64,000 nucleotides of DNA from Psychrobacter immobilis (GTDB taxonomy: Bacteria > Pseudomonadota > Gammaproteobacteria > Pseudomonadales > Moraxellaceae): the NCBI RefSeq assembly GCF_904846065.1, contig NZ_CAJGZV010000001.1, positions 1 to 64,000 on the forward strand, read 5' to 3'. Both the position numbers and the translations under genes were made by a program. Numbering within the stretch: the first letter of the stretch is position 1; the number at the start of each line of letters is the position of its first letter. Of the stretch, positions 49,523 through 58,767 are shown one piece after another. The notes beneath the pieces were generated by a model. The model did no database searches and had not been told where the DNA came from. It was given only the letters and a program-made list of their open reading frames with translations.

Positions 49523-51466
49523 TTATTTTTTGTCTTCGTCTACTTCAGTAAACTCAGCATCAACGACGTCATCATCAGCTTGGTTGCTATCTGCTGCATT
49601 GTCCGCGCCTTGTTGGAACTGGCTTGGATCCATGCCCTCGCTACCTGCGCCTGCATCAGCATAAATCTTCTGACTAACTGGCAAGAAGGCATTGTCTAAT
49701 GCTTCAAGCTTGGCTTTGATGTCATCATGATCATCTTCTTTCATCACCGCTTCAAGCTCAGTGATAGCAGCTTCTACTGTTGATTTTTCTTCAGCAGTTA
49801 CCTTATCTTCAGCATCTTTTAACGCTTTTTGTACCGCATGAATACGACCATCTGCTTCGTTACGAACTTGCGCTAAGTTAGCGAATTTTTCGTCTTCTGC
49901 AGCATTGGCTTCTGCATCACGAACCATTTGCTCGATTTCTTCATCCGTCAAGCCAGAATCTGCTTTGATCTGGATGCTTTGCGCTTTACCCGTACCTTTG
50001 TCAGTTGCTGAGATATTCATGATACCGTCAGCATTGATGTCAAAAGTAACTTCAATTTGCGGTAGACCACGTGGTGCTGGTGGAATATCCGTCAAATCAA
50101 AACGACCAAGCTGTTTATTTTGGTTAGCGATTTTGCGCTCACCTTGATAAACCTGGATGGTCACAGCTGGTTGGTTGTCTTCAGCCGTTGAGAATACCTG
50201 TGATTTCTTAGTAGGAATCATGGTGTTTTTCTCAATAACTGGTGTCATGACACCACCCATCGTTTCGATACCAAGCGTTAGTGGCGTCACATCAAGTAGC
50301 AATACGTCTGTTTTTTCACCAGACAATACCGCGCCTTGAATCGCAGCCCCTGCCGCTACTGCTTCATCAGGGTTCACATCTTTACGTGGCTCCTGACCGA
50401 AGAACTCTTGTACTTTTTGCTGTACCAGTGGCATACGAGTCTGACCACCAACTAAGATAACATCATCGATGTCACCAATTTTTATGCCAGCATCTTCAAG
50501 CGCAATCTTACAAGGACCCATGGTACGTTGTACCAACTCTTCAGTTAAGCTCTCAAGTTTTGAGCGACTGATAGTGACCACCAAATGCTTAGGACCATTG
50601 CTGTCTGCAGTAATATAAGGCAAGTTCACTTCAGTACTTTGGGCACTTGATAACTCAATTTTCGCTTTTTCTGCCGCTTCTTTTAGACGCTGCATCGCCA
50701 ATGAGTCACCTTTCAAATTGACATCTTGGTCTTTTTTGAACTCATCAACCAAATAATCAATCAATGCTGAGTCAAAGTCTTCACCACCAAGGAATGTATC
50801 ACCATTGGTTGCTAAAACTTCAAACTGCTGCTCGCCATCAACGTCAGCGATTTCGATGATTGATACGTCAAAAGTACCACCACCCAAGTCATAAACAGCA
50901 ACCGTGCTATCGCCTTGCTTCTTGTCCATACCGTACGCAAGAGCCGCAGCTGTTGGTTCGTTGATGATACGTTTTACATCAAGACCTGCAATTTTACCCG
51001 CGTCTTTTGTTGCTTGACGTTGTGAGTCATTAAAATAAGCTGGTACGGTTACAACCGCTTCAGTAACAGTTTCACCAAGATAGTCTTCTGCTGTTTTTTT
51101 CATTTTTTTCAAGATTTCAGCAGAAACCTGTGGTGGTGCTAATTTTTTACCGTTAATTTCTACCCATGCATCACCGTTATCCGCTTTGGCGATTTTGTAA
51201 GGTACCATGCCGATGTCTTTTTGCACGACTTTGTCATCAAAACGACGACCAATCAAACGCTTAATCGCAAACAACGTGTTGTTTGGATTGGTGACCGCTT
51301 GACGTTTGGCTGACTGACCCACCAAAATTTCATCGTTTTTATAAGCAACGATAGATGGCGTTGTACGAGTACCTTCAGCATTTTCGATGACTTTGACTTT
51401 GTCACCTTCCATCACTGCGACACACGAGTTAGTCGTACCTAAATCAATACCAATTACTTTACCCAT
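49523..51466 (-). CDS. dnaK: Chaperone DnaK (Hsp70)
   Basis: 647 aa. Nucleotide-binding domain with [26 protein letters not shown] and [10 protein letters not shown]; linker [17 protein letters not shown]; substrate-binding domain and lid; acidic end [11 protein letters not shown]. It works with GrpE (encoded upstream) and DnaJ, which is not adjacent. TTGAAA, 17 nt, GATATA (minus strand, around 51541-51563) is a possible promoter and overlaps a CTTGAA sigma-32-type -35. Confidence 0.98.
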   Translation of the reverse strand: MGKVIGIDLGTTNSCVAVMEGDKVKVIENAEGTRTTPSIVAYKNDEILVGQSAKRQAVTNPNNTLFAIKRLIGRRFDDKVVQKDIGMVPYKIAKADNGDAWVEINGKKLAPPQVSAEILKKMKKTAEDYLGETVTEAVVTVPAYFNDSQRQATKDAGKIAGLDVKRIINEPTAAALAYGMDKKQGDSTVAVYDLGGGTFDVSIIEIADVDGEQQFEVLATNGDTFLGGEDFDSALIDYLVDEFKKDQDVNLKGDSLAMQRLKEAAEKAKIELSSAQSTEVNLPYITADSNGPKHLVVTISRSKLESLTEELVQRTMGPCKIALEDAGIKIGDIDDVILVGGQTRMPLVQQKVQEFFGQEPRKDVNPDEAVAAGAAIQGAVLSGEKTDVLLLDVTPLTLGIETMGGVMTPVIEKNTMIPTKKSQVFSTAEDNQPAVTIQVYQGERKIANQNKQLGRFDLTDIPPAPRGLPQIEVTFDINADGIMNISATDKGTGKAQSIQIKADSGLTDEEIEQMVRDAEANAAEDEKFANLAQVRNEADGRIHAVQKALKDAEDKVTAEEKSTVEAAITELEAVMKEDDHDDIKAKLEALDNAFLPVSQKIYADAGAGSEGMDPSQFQQGADNAADSNQADDDVVDAEFTEVDEDKK

Positions 51467-51607
51467 AATTATTTGCTCCTAATTTGTTTTAAGTATTTAT
51501 CTATTCAGACCGTGGTTGATCTCTTGTTGCTATATATATCGGTTTACTTATGGATTTTTTCAAGTCAATCATCATGCAAAATTTGTCTTTCGTGTGACTT
51601 TTTGTGA

Positions 51608-51631
51608 AAACCCTTAATAATAGTAGGGTTT
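51608..51631 (-). terminator. Weak hairpin between grpE and dnaK
   Basis: AAACCCT / AGGGTTT stem with a 10-nt loop followed by a short T stretch on the minus strand. It may be a partial terminator. Confidence 0.4.
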
Positions 51632-51658
51632 AGCACACTAAAAATCCAATTTTTAGTT

Positions 51659-52258
51659 CTACTGCCCAACACGTACCATGGCTGGGCGTAATAAACGACC
51701 GTTCAAGCTATAACCTTTTTGTAATACAGTACCGACAGTATCAGCCTCTGCTTCTTCATCGATACCCACCGCTTCATGCAAATCCGCGTTGAATTTCTCG
51801 CCTTGTGGGTCAACCATTTCGACGCCGTTCTTATTTAATACGTCCAATAACGCTTTGTGCGTCAGTCTCACCCCTTCTGTAACAGGGTCATCGGCATAGG
51901 CGCTTTCGATGGCGCGTTCTAAATTATCGACCACTTCTAATAGCTCTTTGGCAAATTTCTGCAAGGCAAAACGCTTGCTCTTATCCGCCTCTTGCTCCAT
52001 GCGTTTTTGTGCATTGTAAGCTTCGGCATTGGCACGGGCGGTGACTTCTTTAGCTTGCTTCACTTCACCTTCTAGCTCAGCGATGCGCGCTTTAAAGGTG
52101 TCGAGATCGATTTCATTTTCGATGGTCATCTCTTCACCTGAGTTATGCTTTGGATCAAACTCTTTCATGGTTTCTTCTAAAATACTGTCACTGTGTTCAA
52201 TATTGTCATGCGCCACATTTTGCTCAGGCGATTCGTGGTTGGTATTTTGCTCGCTCAT
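51659..52258 (-). CDS. grpE: Nucleotide exchange factor GrpE
   Basis: 199 aa co-chaperone that releases ADP from DnaK. The N-terminus is acidic and disordered, then a long helix (IDLDTFKARIAELEGEVKQA onwards), and the beta domain with MVDPQGEKFNADLHEAV and VLQKGYSLNGRLLRPAMVRV. It lies 192 nt upstream of dnaK on the same strand with a weak hairpin between, so expression is probably linked but separable. Confidence 0.97.
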   Translation of the reverse strand: MSEQNTNHESPEQNVAHDNIEHSDSILEETMKEFDPKHNSGEEMTIENEIDLDTFKARIAELEGEVKQAKEVTARANAEAYNAQKRMEQEADKSKRFALQKFAKELLEVVDNLERAIESAYADDPVTEGVRLTHKALLDVLNKNGVEMVDPQGEKFNADLHEAVGIDEEAEADTVGTVLQKGYSLNGRLLRPAMVRVGQ

Positions 52259-52397
52259 GATAGCTCCTTAGAATTTTAATAATGACAATTTATATAAGAG
52301 GCAACAAGTTCACTATTTACTAGGGATACTGTGCTCTTATTAAATAATTAACCCGTCTTACACATTGTTTTTATGAATACCTTTTACTAGCTGTTTG

Positions 52398-52424
52398 ATA
52401 AAGGTGATGAAGGTAAATTTCAAG
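52398..52424 (-). promoter_or_regulatory. Possible sigma-32 promoter for grpE
   Basis: On the minus strand CTTGAA (52419-52424), 13 nt, ACCTTTAT (52398-52405). The -35 is exact for heat-shock sigma, the -10 only partial. It would give a leader of about 130 nt. Confidence 0.35.
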
Positions 52425-52712
52425 CCTAAGCCAAGGGAATTTTTCTAATTTACAACAAATATTGCCTAAATCTGGATTAAAGTGCTCAAAACAGAATTTC
52501 ATAGGTAGTAAATGGCTACCCATGCTCGTTAACACAAGCTACAAGAAAGCAGTACTTATTCCAAAAAACTTACCGTTGGTACATAAGCCATTACCAAACA
52601 ATACTCAACTTTATTTTTGATTACTCTATTATTGCTACAAATAGTATGGCTCATATCAAAGTAAACGCTCATATATGACAACGCATACTGACAATCCTTA
52701 ACGAGAAGTGTT
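52425..52712. other. Rest of the grpE / HSL-hydrolase divergent region
   Basis: No gene is supported. An 89-codon minus-strand frame at 52556-52825 runs into the coding part of the plus gene and looks like a shadow. Confidence 0.4.
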
Positions 52713-54116
52713 ATGTCTAAATCAACCGTGTTATCAATCAATGTGCTATTAAATAAAGCGCTGATGACGATAAAGCTCGCATCAACAGATCGTATAGATA
52801 ATGGTATAAAAGAAGAAAATGGCACTCAAGAGAATCGTTTGACCGTCAAACAAAAAGTACTTAGCTATAACCCGTTGACGACTTGCCAGCCGCATACCTT
52901 GCACTATGCCATGAAAGGAGTCGGCTATCTGCCAACGCCACTATTAGAGAGCTTGGTTGGTTATTTGAAAGGACCGACCTCAAAACAATACCTGCACGCC
53001 GATGCTCACCTGCGTTTGATTCTCGCGGTGAATAGTAAACTTAAAACGCCTCTTGAGCTGACACCAATGCATGAGCTGCGCGAAAGGTTCGCCGCTGACG
53101 CCGTGGCGATGCAAGCGCCGTACGTATGGCAGCAAACAAGTGACAATGTCATCGGCAACATGAAACGATTTACGAAAAAAAATCAGAAGCTTGTGCATTG
53201 GGAAGACAAAGTGATTGCCAATGCTGATGATGGCGATATGACCATTCGCTGTTATCAATCAGCCGCGAGCTCTCATGGCTTAGGGTTCAAAAAAGCGGAT
53301 ACTCATAATTCTGATGAAACAGTGCTGTTATATTTTCATGGAGGTGGATTTTGTATTGGTGATGTCAATACCCATCATGAATTTTGCCACGCGGTTTGTG
53401 AGCAAACGGGCTGGCCGATAGTCAGTGTTGATTATCGCTTAGCACCTGAGCATCCAGCACCAGCGGCATTAAAAGATTGTCTCACTGCCTACGCTTGGCT
53501 GGCGGAGCACTGCCATACCTTAGGCGCTTTACCCTCGCGAATCGTGCTAGCAGGCGATAGTGCTGGCGGCGGATTGTCCACTTTGATTGCTCAACAACTC
53601 ACTGCGCTCTCGCAAATCGCATGGTCAGATCTGGGTATTGCAGGTCAAAAAATGTTCGATTTATTAGAGCGCTTACCAAAGCCGCTTGCACAAATGCCTT
53701 TATATCCTGTGACGGATATCGAAACGGATTATCCAAGTTGGGAGTTATATGGCGAGGGATTATTATTGGATCATGCCGATGTGGCTGTATTTGATGCTGC
53801 TTGTTTAGATAACAGCGCCTTGCCACGCCAGCATATCCTTAACTGTCCGATGCTTGGTGATAATAGTAAAGTATGCCCGACTTATATTGTCGCCGCAGAA
53901 TTAGACGTATTACGTGATGAAGCATTTGCTTATGCAAAGAAATTAAAGGTGCATGGTGTAGCAGTCGAGACTCATACCATTCTTGGTGCGCCGCATGGTT
54001 TTATTCATTTTATGAGTATTCATCAAGGTATCGGACAAGCAACAGATGATATTATTAAAGGGTTTGCGAGCTTTGTGCGTGACGTTATCAATACCCAGTC
54101 ACAATTAGCGGCATAG
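52713..54116 (+). CDS. Alpha/beta hydrolase, hormone-sensitive-lipase family
   Basis: 467 aa esterase/lipase of the HSL (family IV) group. Oxyanion motif HGGGFCIGD, nucleophile elbow GDSAGGGL, acid in AAELDVLRDE and His in GAPHGFIHF are all present. The first about 180 residues form an unusually long cap region. No signal peptide is seen, so it is probably cytosolic. Substrate unknown. Confidence 0.9.
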   Translation: MSKSTVLSINVLLNKALMTIKLASTDRIDNGIKEENGTQENRLTVKQKVLSYNPLTTCQPHTLHYAMKGVGYLPTPLLESLVGYLKGPTSKQYLHADAHLRLILAVNSKLKTPLELTPMHELRERFAADAVAMQAPYVWQQTSDNVIGNMKRFTKKNQKLVHWEDKVIANADDGDMTIRCYQSAASSHGLGFKKADTHNSDETVLLYFHGGGFCIGDVNTHHEFCHAVCEQTGWPIVSVDYRLAPEHPAPAALKDCLTAYAWLAEHCHTLGALPSRIVLAGDSAGGGLSTLIAQQLTALSQIAWSDLGIAGQKMFDLLERLPKPLAQMPLYPVTDIETDYPSWELYGEGLLLDHADVAVFDAACLDNSALPRQHILNCPMLGDNSKVCPTYIVAAELDVLRDEAFAYAKKLKVHGVAVETHTILGAPHGFIHFMSIHQGIGQATDDIIKGFASFVRDVINTQSQLAA

Positions 54117-54201
54117 TTATCAATACAGTTGTATAAGAAAGTGCCAGTTTACTTAGAAAATATAATGGTACTGCCACTATTTAAACGTTACTTTTTTAAG
54201 C

Positions 54202-54231
54202 ATTGTTTTCTTAAATATTGTTTTCTTAAAT
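54202..54231. repeat. 15-bp tandem duplication
   Basis: Two copies of ATTGTTTTCTTAAAT, flanked on both sides by TTAAACGTTA. Confidence 0.85.
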
Positions 54232-54240
54232 ATTACTTGC

Positions 54241-55383
54241 TTAAACGTTATCTCCAACATGACCATTCACAGTGATCAGCCAAATCTCTGAGCGCGAACC
54301 CAAGCGAAATGGAATGCCCCAAAAGCCGTAACCAGATGACACCACAAAGTGTCCTTTGCCAATGGCTTCATAGCCATAACCCAAGCGGTTGATGGCACTG
54401 ACAATGAAGTTGGCGGGGAATATTTGACCGTTATGGGTATGCCCTGATACCTGTAAATCAATCGGTAGCTGGCTGTGCTCAGCAATATCACTCGGTCTAT
54501 GATCTAGCAGTATCACTGGCTGTGTAGTATTAACTTGAGCCAGTAGATCGGTTGTGGCTACCCGCTGTCTTTTATGGTTATCAAAACGCCCAACCAGCCA
54601 GATTGGTTGACCTTCATGCTCGATACCGATTACTTCGTCATTTAATAACTGCACGCCAGTAGCACGCAACGCTTGGACAATCGGCTGCTCGTGCCCGTAT
54701 AAATCATGATTACCTAAAGTCACATAGACCCCATATGGCAGACTTTTGCATAACTCCGCCAAGTTTTTTGCCATATTATAATCAGTAAATGCCTGTATAT
54801 TGTCATCCATGATATCGCCCGGCATCAGCAGTATGTCTGCTTTATGCTGCACAATAAGATAATGCAGCCTATCTATTGCGCCGCTACCAAATAATCGTCC
54901 GATATGTAAGTCGCTAGCGACCGCAATACGTAATGGCTTAGCCAAAGGTTTATCAATATCAATAGATAACTCACGTACCACAGGCGCATAAGCACTGTAT
55001 AGGGCATAGAAAAACAACCCGATAAATATTGCCAACGCCAATATTCGCAACCCAAAATCGACGGTAGCCGGTGTAGCGAGTACATCACCAGTTAGCGATG
55101 TGACCAACCAATATCCACCATAAAATAGGCTGGTAACTAAAGCCGTCAATAGCATGAAATGCATGACTAACATCCAACCACTGATCCAGCGATAGCTATT
55201 TTTAAATGCTCTATTGACACTGAGTAGCAGCAAACCGTTGGTAATAACGAATACGATGACCCATACCGAAGTTTGCAAACCTGCTGTCTGCCAAGGCTGT
55301 AACCACCATTGCACGCTTAGAGCTGCACCGACACTAAAGAGCTGCAATAGCACAAAAATGGTGATAAAAAATGCGTAGCGCAT
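54241..55383 (-). CDS. Membrane metallophosphoesterase (copy A)
   Basis: 380 aa. Four or so N-terminal helices (about 3-125) followed by a calcineurin-like phosphoesterase domain: ASDLHIGRLFG, MPGDIMDD, TLGNHDLYG, LDHRPSD and SGHTHNGQIFP supply the two-metal site. It resembles YkuE/YaeI-type enzymes, some of which act on UDP-diacylglucosamine or other envelope lipids. It is 156 nt downstream of a paralogue. Confidence 0.88.
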   Translation of the reverse strand: MRYAFFITIFVLLQLFSVGAALSVQWWLQPWQTAGLQTSVWVIVFVITNGLLLLSVNRAFKNSYRWISGWMLVMHFMLLTALVTSLFYGGYWLVTSLTGDVLATPATVDFGLRILALAIFIGLFFYALYSAYAPVVRELSIDIDKPLAKPLRIAVASDLHIGRLFGSGAIDRLHYLIVQHKADILLMPGDIMDDNIQAFTDYNMAKNLAELCKSLPYGVYVTLGNHDLYGHEQPIVQALRATGVQLLNDEVIGIEHEGQPIWLVGRFDNHKRQRVATTDLLAQVNTTQPVILLDHRPSDIAEHSQLPIDLQVSGHTHNGQIFPANFIVSAINRLGYGYEAIGKGHFVVSSGYGFWGIPFRLGSRSEIWLITVNGHVGDNV

Positions 55384-55539
55384 GAAAAATCCTTGAGTAT
55401 GATGGCGTCAATGCAGTGTGTTTTTAGCTAACCAGACAAGCAAAGTAGCTATTAGCCAGCCTAACAGCAAATAAAAACCTCTACTATTTAGATATGGTAG
55501 AGGCTTTATCATAGGGGCAACACTGTTTATTTAAATAGC

Positions 55540-56619
55540 TCATACACCAGACTGCAACGTAATTATCCAAATCTCAGAACGCGTACCCAGTCTAAATGGT
55601 ACGGGACCAATGCCATAACCAGAGGTCACCAAAAACTGCGTATCGGCTATTTTTTTGCTGCCATAGCTTAACGGTGTCAACCAATCCATCAATAGCGTTA
55701 GTGGAAATATCTGCCCACCATGGGTATGCCCAGACAGATGCAAATCGACTGGCAGGGCGCTGACCTCATCCATCGCGCTAGGACGATGTTCCAAAAATAT
55801 CACTGGTTTTTCTGTGTCTACTTGCGTTAATAATTCCTCGGCTGACAATCTGGTACGATCAATATCATCTGAGCGCCCCACCAGCCATACTGAATCATCT
55901 AATAGCACACTCTCATTATCAAGCGCTTTGATGCCCGCCTCTTCCACCGCCTGTGTAATCTGCTGGTCATAACCGAAATAATCGTGATTGCCTAAAGTCG
56001 CATAGACGCCAAGCGGTGCCTTTAGCTTTAATAGCTGCTCATGCATATTGGTATTATCGTAAGCAATCGTATTATCATTCATAATGTCACCAGCGATAAC
56101 CAAGACATCAGGATGTTGCGCATCGATAAGGCTTACCATTTTCTTTATCTGTCGATTGCCAAACCATCTACCCAGATGCGTATCAGAGACAAGCGCGATA
56201 TCCATTGGTTTAGCCAGCGGTTTGTCAATCGTAACAGTTAGACGATGTACGACAGGTGAATAAGCATTAAATACCGCTAAGCTAACAATGGCGACATAAA
56301 CTGTAATGGCAAAGGTGCGCAAGAGTATTGGACGAGATTTCCGCTTAAAGAGCTGATAAACGAATAGCGCAACTACAGCGGTTATCAAACCCGCATAAAG
56401 CATAAAACCTTGCAAAATACTAACGACCAGATAAACGTGGAAGCGCTCACCCCAAAACTCAGTCAAACCATAAATGAGAGCACTATTATTAATAATAAAG
56501 ACAGCAGCTATCAGCACAGCTTTGGCGGCAGTCGTTTTTGGCTTTATTAACCAGTAAATAAGAACGGTGGTCATAACAGCTAGCAACTGAGTAAAAACGA
56601 TGAAGAACCACATAATCAA
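55540..56619 (-). CDS. Membrane metallophosphoesterase (copy B)
   Basis: 359 aa with the same plan as copy A: helices within about 1-120, then VSDTHLGRWFG, IAGDIMND, TLGNHDYFG, LEHRPSA and SGHTHGGQIFP. The two are clearly paralogous but diverged, most in the membrane part. Functional division between them is unknown. Confidence 0.88.
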   Translation of the reverse strand: MIMWFFIVFTQLLAVMTTVLIYWLIKPKTTAAKAVLIAAVFIINNSALIYGLTEFWGERFHVYLVVSILQGFMLYAGLITAVVALFVYQLFKRKSRPILLRTFAITVYVAIVSLAVFNAYSPVVHRLTVTIDKPLAKPMDIALVSDTHLGRWFGNRQIKKMVSLIDAQHPDVLVIAGDIMNDNTIAYDNTNMHEQLLKLKAPLGVYATLGNHDYFGYDQQITQAVEEAGIKALDNESVLLDDSVWLVGRSDDIDRTRLSAEELLTQVDTEKPVIFLEHRPSAMDEVSALPVDLHLSGHTHGGQIFPLTLLMDWLTPLSYGSKKIADTQFLVTSGYGIGPVPFRLGTRSEIWIITLQSGV

Positions 56620-56724
56620 GTCTGCTTAGATAAAGATAACGCTATCTTACGTGAAAAATTTGATGCTCTGGATATAGCCTCCTTTTTTCCACGAAAACTT
56701 CATATGCTTTACGCCCAAGGTGCT

Positions 56725-56775
56725 GTTGCCACAAAACTAAATGGTTGCCACTAAACTAAATGGTTGCCACTAAAC
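56725..56775. repeat. 19-bp tandem repeat, about 2.7 copies
   Basis: GTTGCCACTAAACTAAATG at 56744-56762, a one-mismatch copy before it (56725-56743) and 13 bp of a third after it. It lies between copy B's upstream side and the DCC gene's 3' end. Confidence 0.95.
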
Positions 56776-56780
56776 GTACT

Positions 56781-57242
56781 TTAACGTTTATCTGGTGCTA
56801 TTTTACAGACGCCATTGTCACAAGCTTGCATCACCGCTTTGCCATAGAGCAACTTTGTCACCCAATTTGGGATTCTATATCGATTGCGCGCGACATACGG
56901 ATAAGCGAAGTCGCCAAGTTGCTTGACCACTGGCAAAAACAATAACGGTGACCATTTAACGCCGCCCGTCCTGTAGAGCAGTCGTACGGCATCCATATGC
57001 GTGTACCAATTGCCGTAGCTGTCTTGCATACACATATAAGTCATCGCATCCTTACGGCTAAATCCTGCGGCCGCCAACTCATCAACCCCCTCGTCTACAG
57101 GAACTAAGTGTATCTTTTCCGGTTGACGTTTTTTCATATTATGCGCCTCGGTGCTGCATATCACGCACGCATCATCGTAGTACATGGTAATGGACAAATT
57201 CGCTTGCTCTCTATAACTGTTGATATGATTTTGGATAATCAT
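56781..57242 (-). CDS. DCC-family (DUF393) thiol-disulfide-like protein
   Basis: 153 aa. The name-giving motif MYYDDACVICSTE begins about 20 residues in (D-A-C-x-x-C). It is followed by the family's FSRKDAMTYM and LLYRTGG blocks. ATG 57242 has AGGAG 7 nt upstream, inside the desaturase gene, and sits 1 nt after the desaturase stop, so the two are coupled. The role is unknown; association with a desaturase suggests a membrane redox function. Confidence 0.87.
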   Translation of the reverse strand: MIIQNHINSYREQANLSITMYYDDACVICSTEAHNMKKRQPEKIHLVPVDEGVDELAAAGFSRKDAMTYMCMQDSYGNWYTHMDAVRLLYRTGGVKWSPLLFLPVVKQLGDFAYPYVARNRYRIPNWVTKLLYGKAVMQACDNGVCKIAPDKR

Positions 57243-57243
57243 C

Positions 57244-58113
57244 TTACGACTCCTGTATGAGTGATATCTCAGTATCAAGACTATTAGATTTTTCGTTCAT
57301 GTTAACTACTGGATACTGATTGGCTGGGGCTAAAAGAGGAATGACTGGCTGCTGCGTCCACTGCGGAGCGGTAGCATCTAAGCGCTTGGCCAGTACCGGT
57401 AAATGATTGGTTGGCACCGCTGGGAATAAGTGATGCTCGATGTGATAGAGTAAGTTAAAAGTCAGTAAATTAATCAATGGATGACGCTCACTGCGCGCAT
57501 ATACCACGTCATCACAACCATGATGGACGCTCCATACTGCAAAGAATCCTACCATCGTATTGGCCAATATCATCACCAATACGTGATACACCAATACTGG
57601 ATGCATCGTGATAAAAGCGGTGGCAATCACTGCGAAAATGAGCAACATATCACAAGCAACCAGAATACGATTACGACGGCTGCCATGCGTCAGGCCAAAC
57701 CACTGAATCATAATTGAAAAAATACAACCGCCTAATATCGCCTGATACCAAGGCAGACAAGCCCAATTACCCTCGACATCGCTGTCTCCAAGTGGATCTC
57801 TATGATGATTGAGATGTGTGTGCCGAATAGCATGCGTGCTACAGAGCATGGTGATACTGAGAAAAAACAGCATGGTTTCAGTAGCAAGCTTCCCTACTCC
57901 CAACGTTCGATGATAACAATCATGGGCTTGTCTCAGTGCGGCAGTAAAAAAGAAAAAAGTCGCCACAAGCGCAAGTAACCACCAGCCTTGCCACGCGCTC
58001 CACCATGACAATAATAAAAAAGGTAAAGATAAGAAAATATTATAAACAGTCTCGCCAAGACTAAGCTGTCGCAAATCTTGCCATTCAATATTGGCTAACG
58101 AAGGATGACGCAT
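57244..58113 (-). CDS. Fatty acid desaturase (copy 1)
   Basis: 289 aa membrane di-iron acyl-lipid desaturase. The three histidine boxes are AHDCYH, HTHLNHH and HIEHHLFP, with hydrophobic spans between. Such enzymes introduce double bonds to keep membranes fluid, especially in the cold. The operator at 58196-58215 lies 83 nt upstream. It is followed by the DCC gene in one unit. Confidence 0.92.
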   Translation of the reverse strand: MRHPSLANIEWQDLRQLSLGETVYNIFLSLPFLLLSWWSAWQGWWLLALVATFFFFTAALRQAHDCYHRTLGVGKLATETMLFFLSITMLCSTHAIRHTHLNHHRDPLGDSDVEGNWACLPWYQAILGGCIFSIMIQWFGLTHGSRRNRILVACDMLLIFAVIATAFITMHPVLVYHVLVMILANTMVGFFAVWSVHHGCDDVVYARSERHPLINLLTFNLLYHIEHHLFPAVPTNHLPVLAKRLDATAPQWTQQPVIPLLAPANQYPVVNMNEKSNSLDTEISLIQES

Positions 58114-58195
58114 GATGTTCTCCTTACTTGGTGATAAGCAGTAGCTGTCTTGCTGGCGCGACCACTTAATTTAATCGGCTGTTTTAATTTACTTT

Positions 58196-58215
58196 ATTTC
58201 TGTCAATAATGAAAT
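58196..58215 (-). promoter_or_regulatory. Palindromic operator, desaturase copy 1
   Basis: ATTTCTGTCAATAATGAAAT. On the minus strand it contains TTGACA. A -10 at 17 nt is poor (AACAGC), with TAAAAC at 14 nt as an alternative. It shares the 20-bp consensus with 61425-61444 and 62065-62084. Confidence 0.65.
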
Positions 58216-58228
58216 TTAAAGTTAAATT

Positions 58229-58684
58229 TTATTTGTGTTTAGGTAATGCGATAAGACCTGTAATCACAGCGCTGGCTCCACCTATCAAGCTAAGAACCAA
58301 TCCAAATATTATTTTCTCTAAAAAAACATCCGTTGCTATAATCCAAACTGAAAATATAAAAGTACTAAAGAATCCAATGAAGAATAACGGTACTATTTTT
58401 AGTATGGAGTCAAAGACTATCTTCAACTTACATATAGTTAATCCAGCTACTAACGTAGGGAGCAAACCAAAAAAGAATCCGCCTACAATAGAAGCTAATA
58501 GCATTTTGAAAATATCTGTTAACTCTTGCCTAAAAATATTACCGTCAATTACAAGCATCACAATCATATATAAGCAGACAATCAGACCACCTATCGCACC
58601 TCCCAACAATCCATAAGTTCCTATTACCTTAGCTTTAGGATAGCTGGATGCTGTGGCTGTAGCGCTAATCTCAATATCACTCAT
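58229..58684 (-). CDS. Four-helix membrane protein A
   Basis: 151 aa from ATG 58684, which has AGAGG 5 nt upstream; the GTG at 58690 is less likely. Four hydrophobic segments (about 22-47, 58-85, 92-115 and 122-146) and glycine-rich helices (GLLGGAIGGLIV). It ends ALPKHK. The layout resembles the protein at 59757-60257. I do not recognise the family. Confidence 0.7.
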   Translation of the reverse strand: MSDIEISATATASSYPKAKVIGTYGLLGGAIGGLIVCLYMIVMLVIDGNIFRQELTDIFKMLLASIVGGFFFGLLPTLVAGLTICKLKIVFDSILKIVPLFFIGFFSTFIFSVWIIATDVFLEKIIFGLVLSLIGGASAVITGLIALPKHK

Positions 58685-58700
58685 ACACACCTCTATTTAG

Positions 58701-58753
58701 GTTTCACATGAAACAAAGCATCATGTAAATAATAATGATGTTTCACATGAAAC
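58701..58753. promoter_or_regulatory. Two parS-like palindromes
   Basis: GTTTCACATGAAAC occurs at 58701-58714 and 58740-58753, 25 bp apart. Each differs from the ParB site core GTTTCACGTGAAAC at one central base. Between them CATCAT and ATGATG are also complementary. The first copy lies just upstream of the 58684 ATG, so a gene operator is the alternative reading. Confidence 0.45.
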
Positions 58754-58767
58754 AGTCGCTTAATGAT

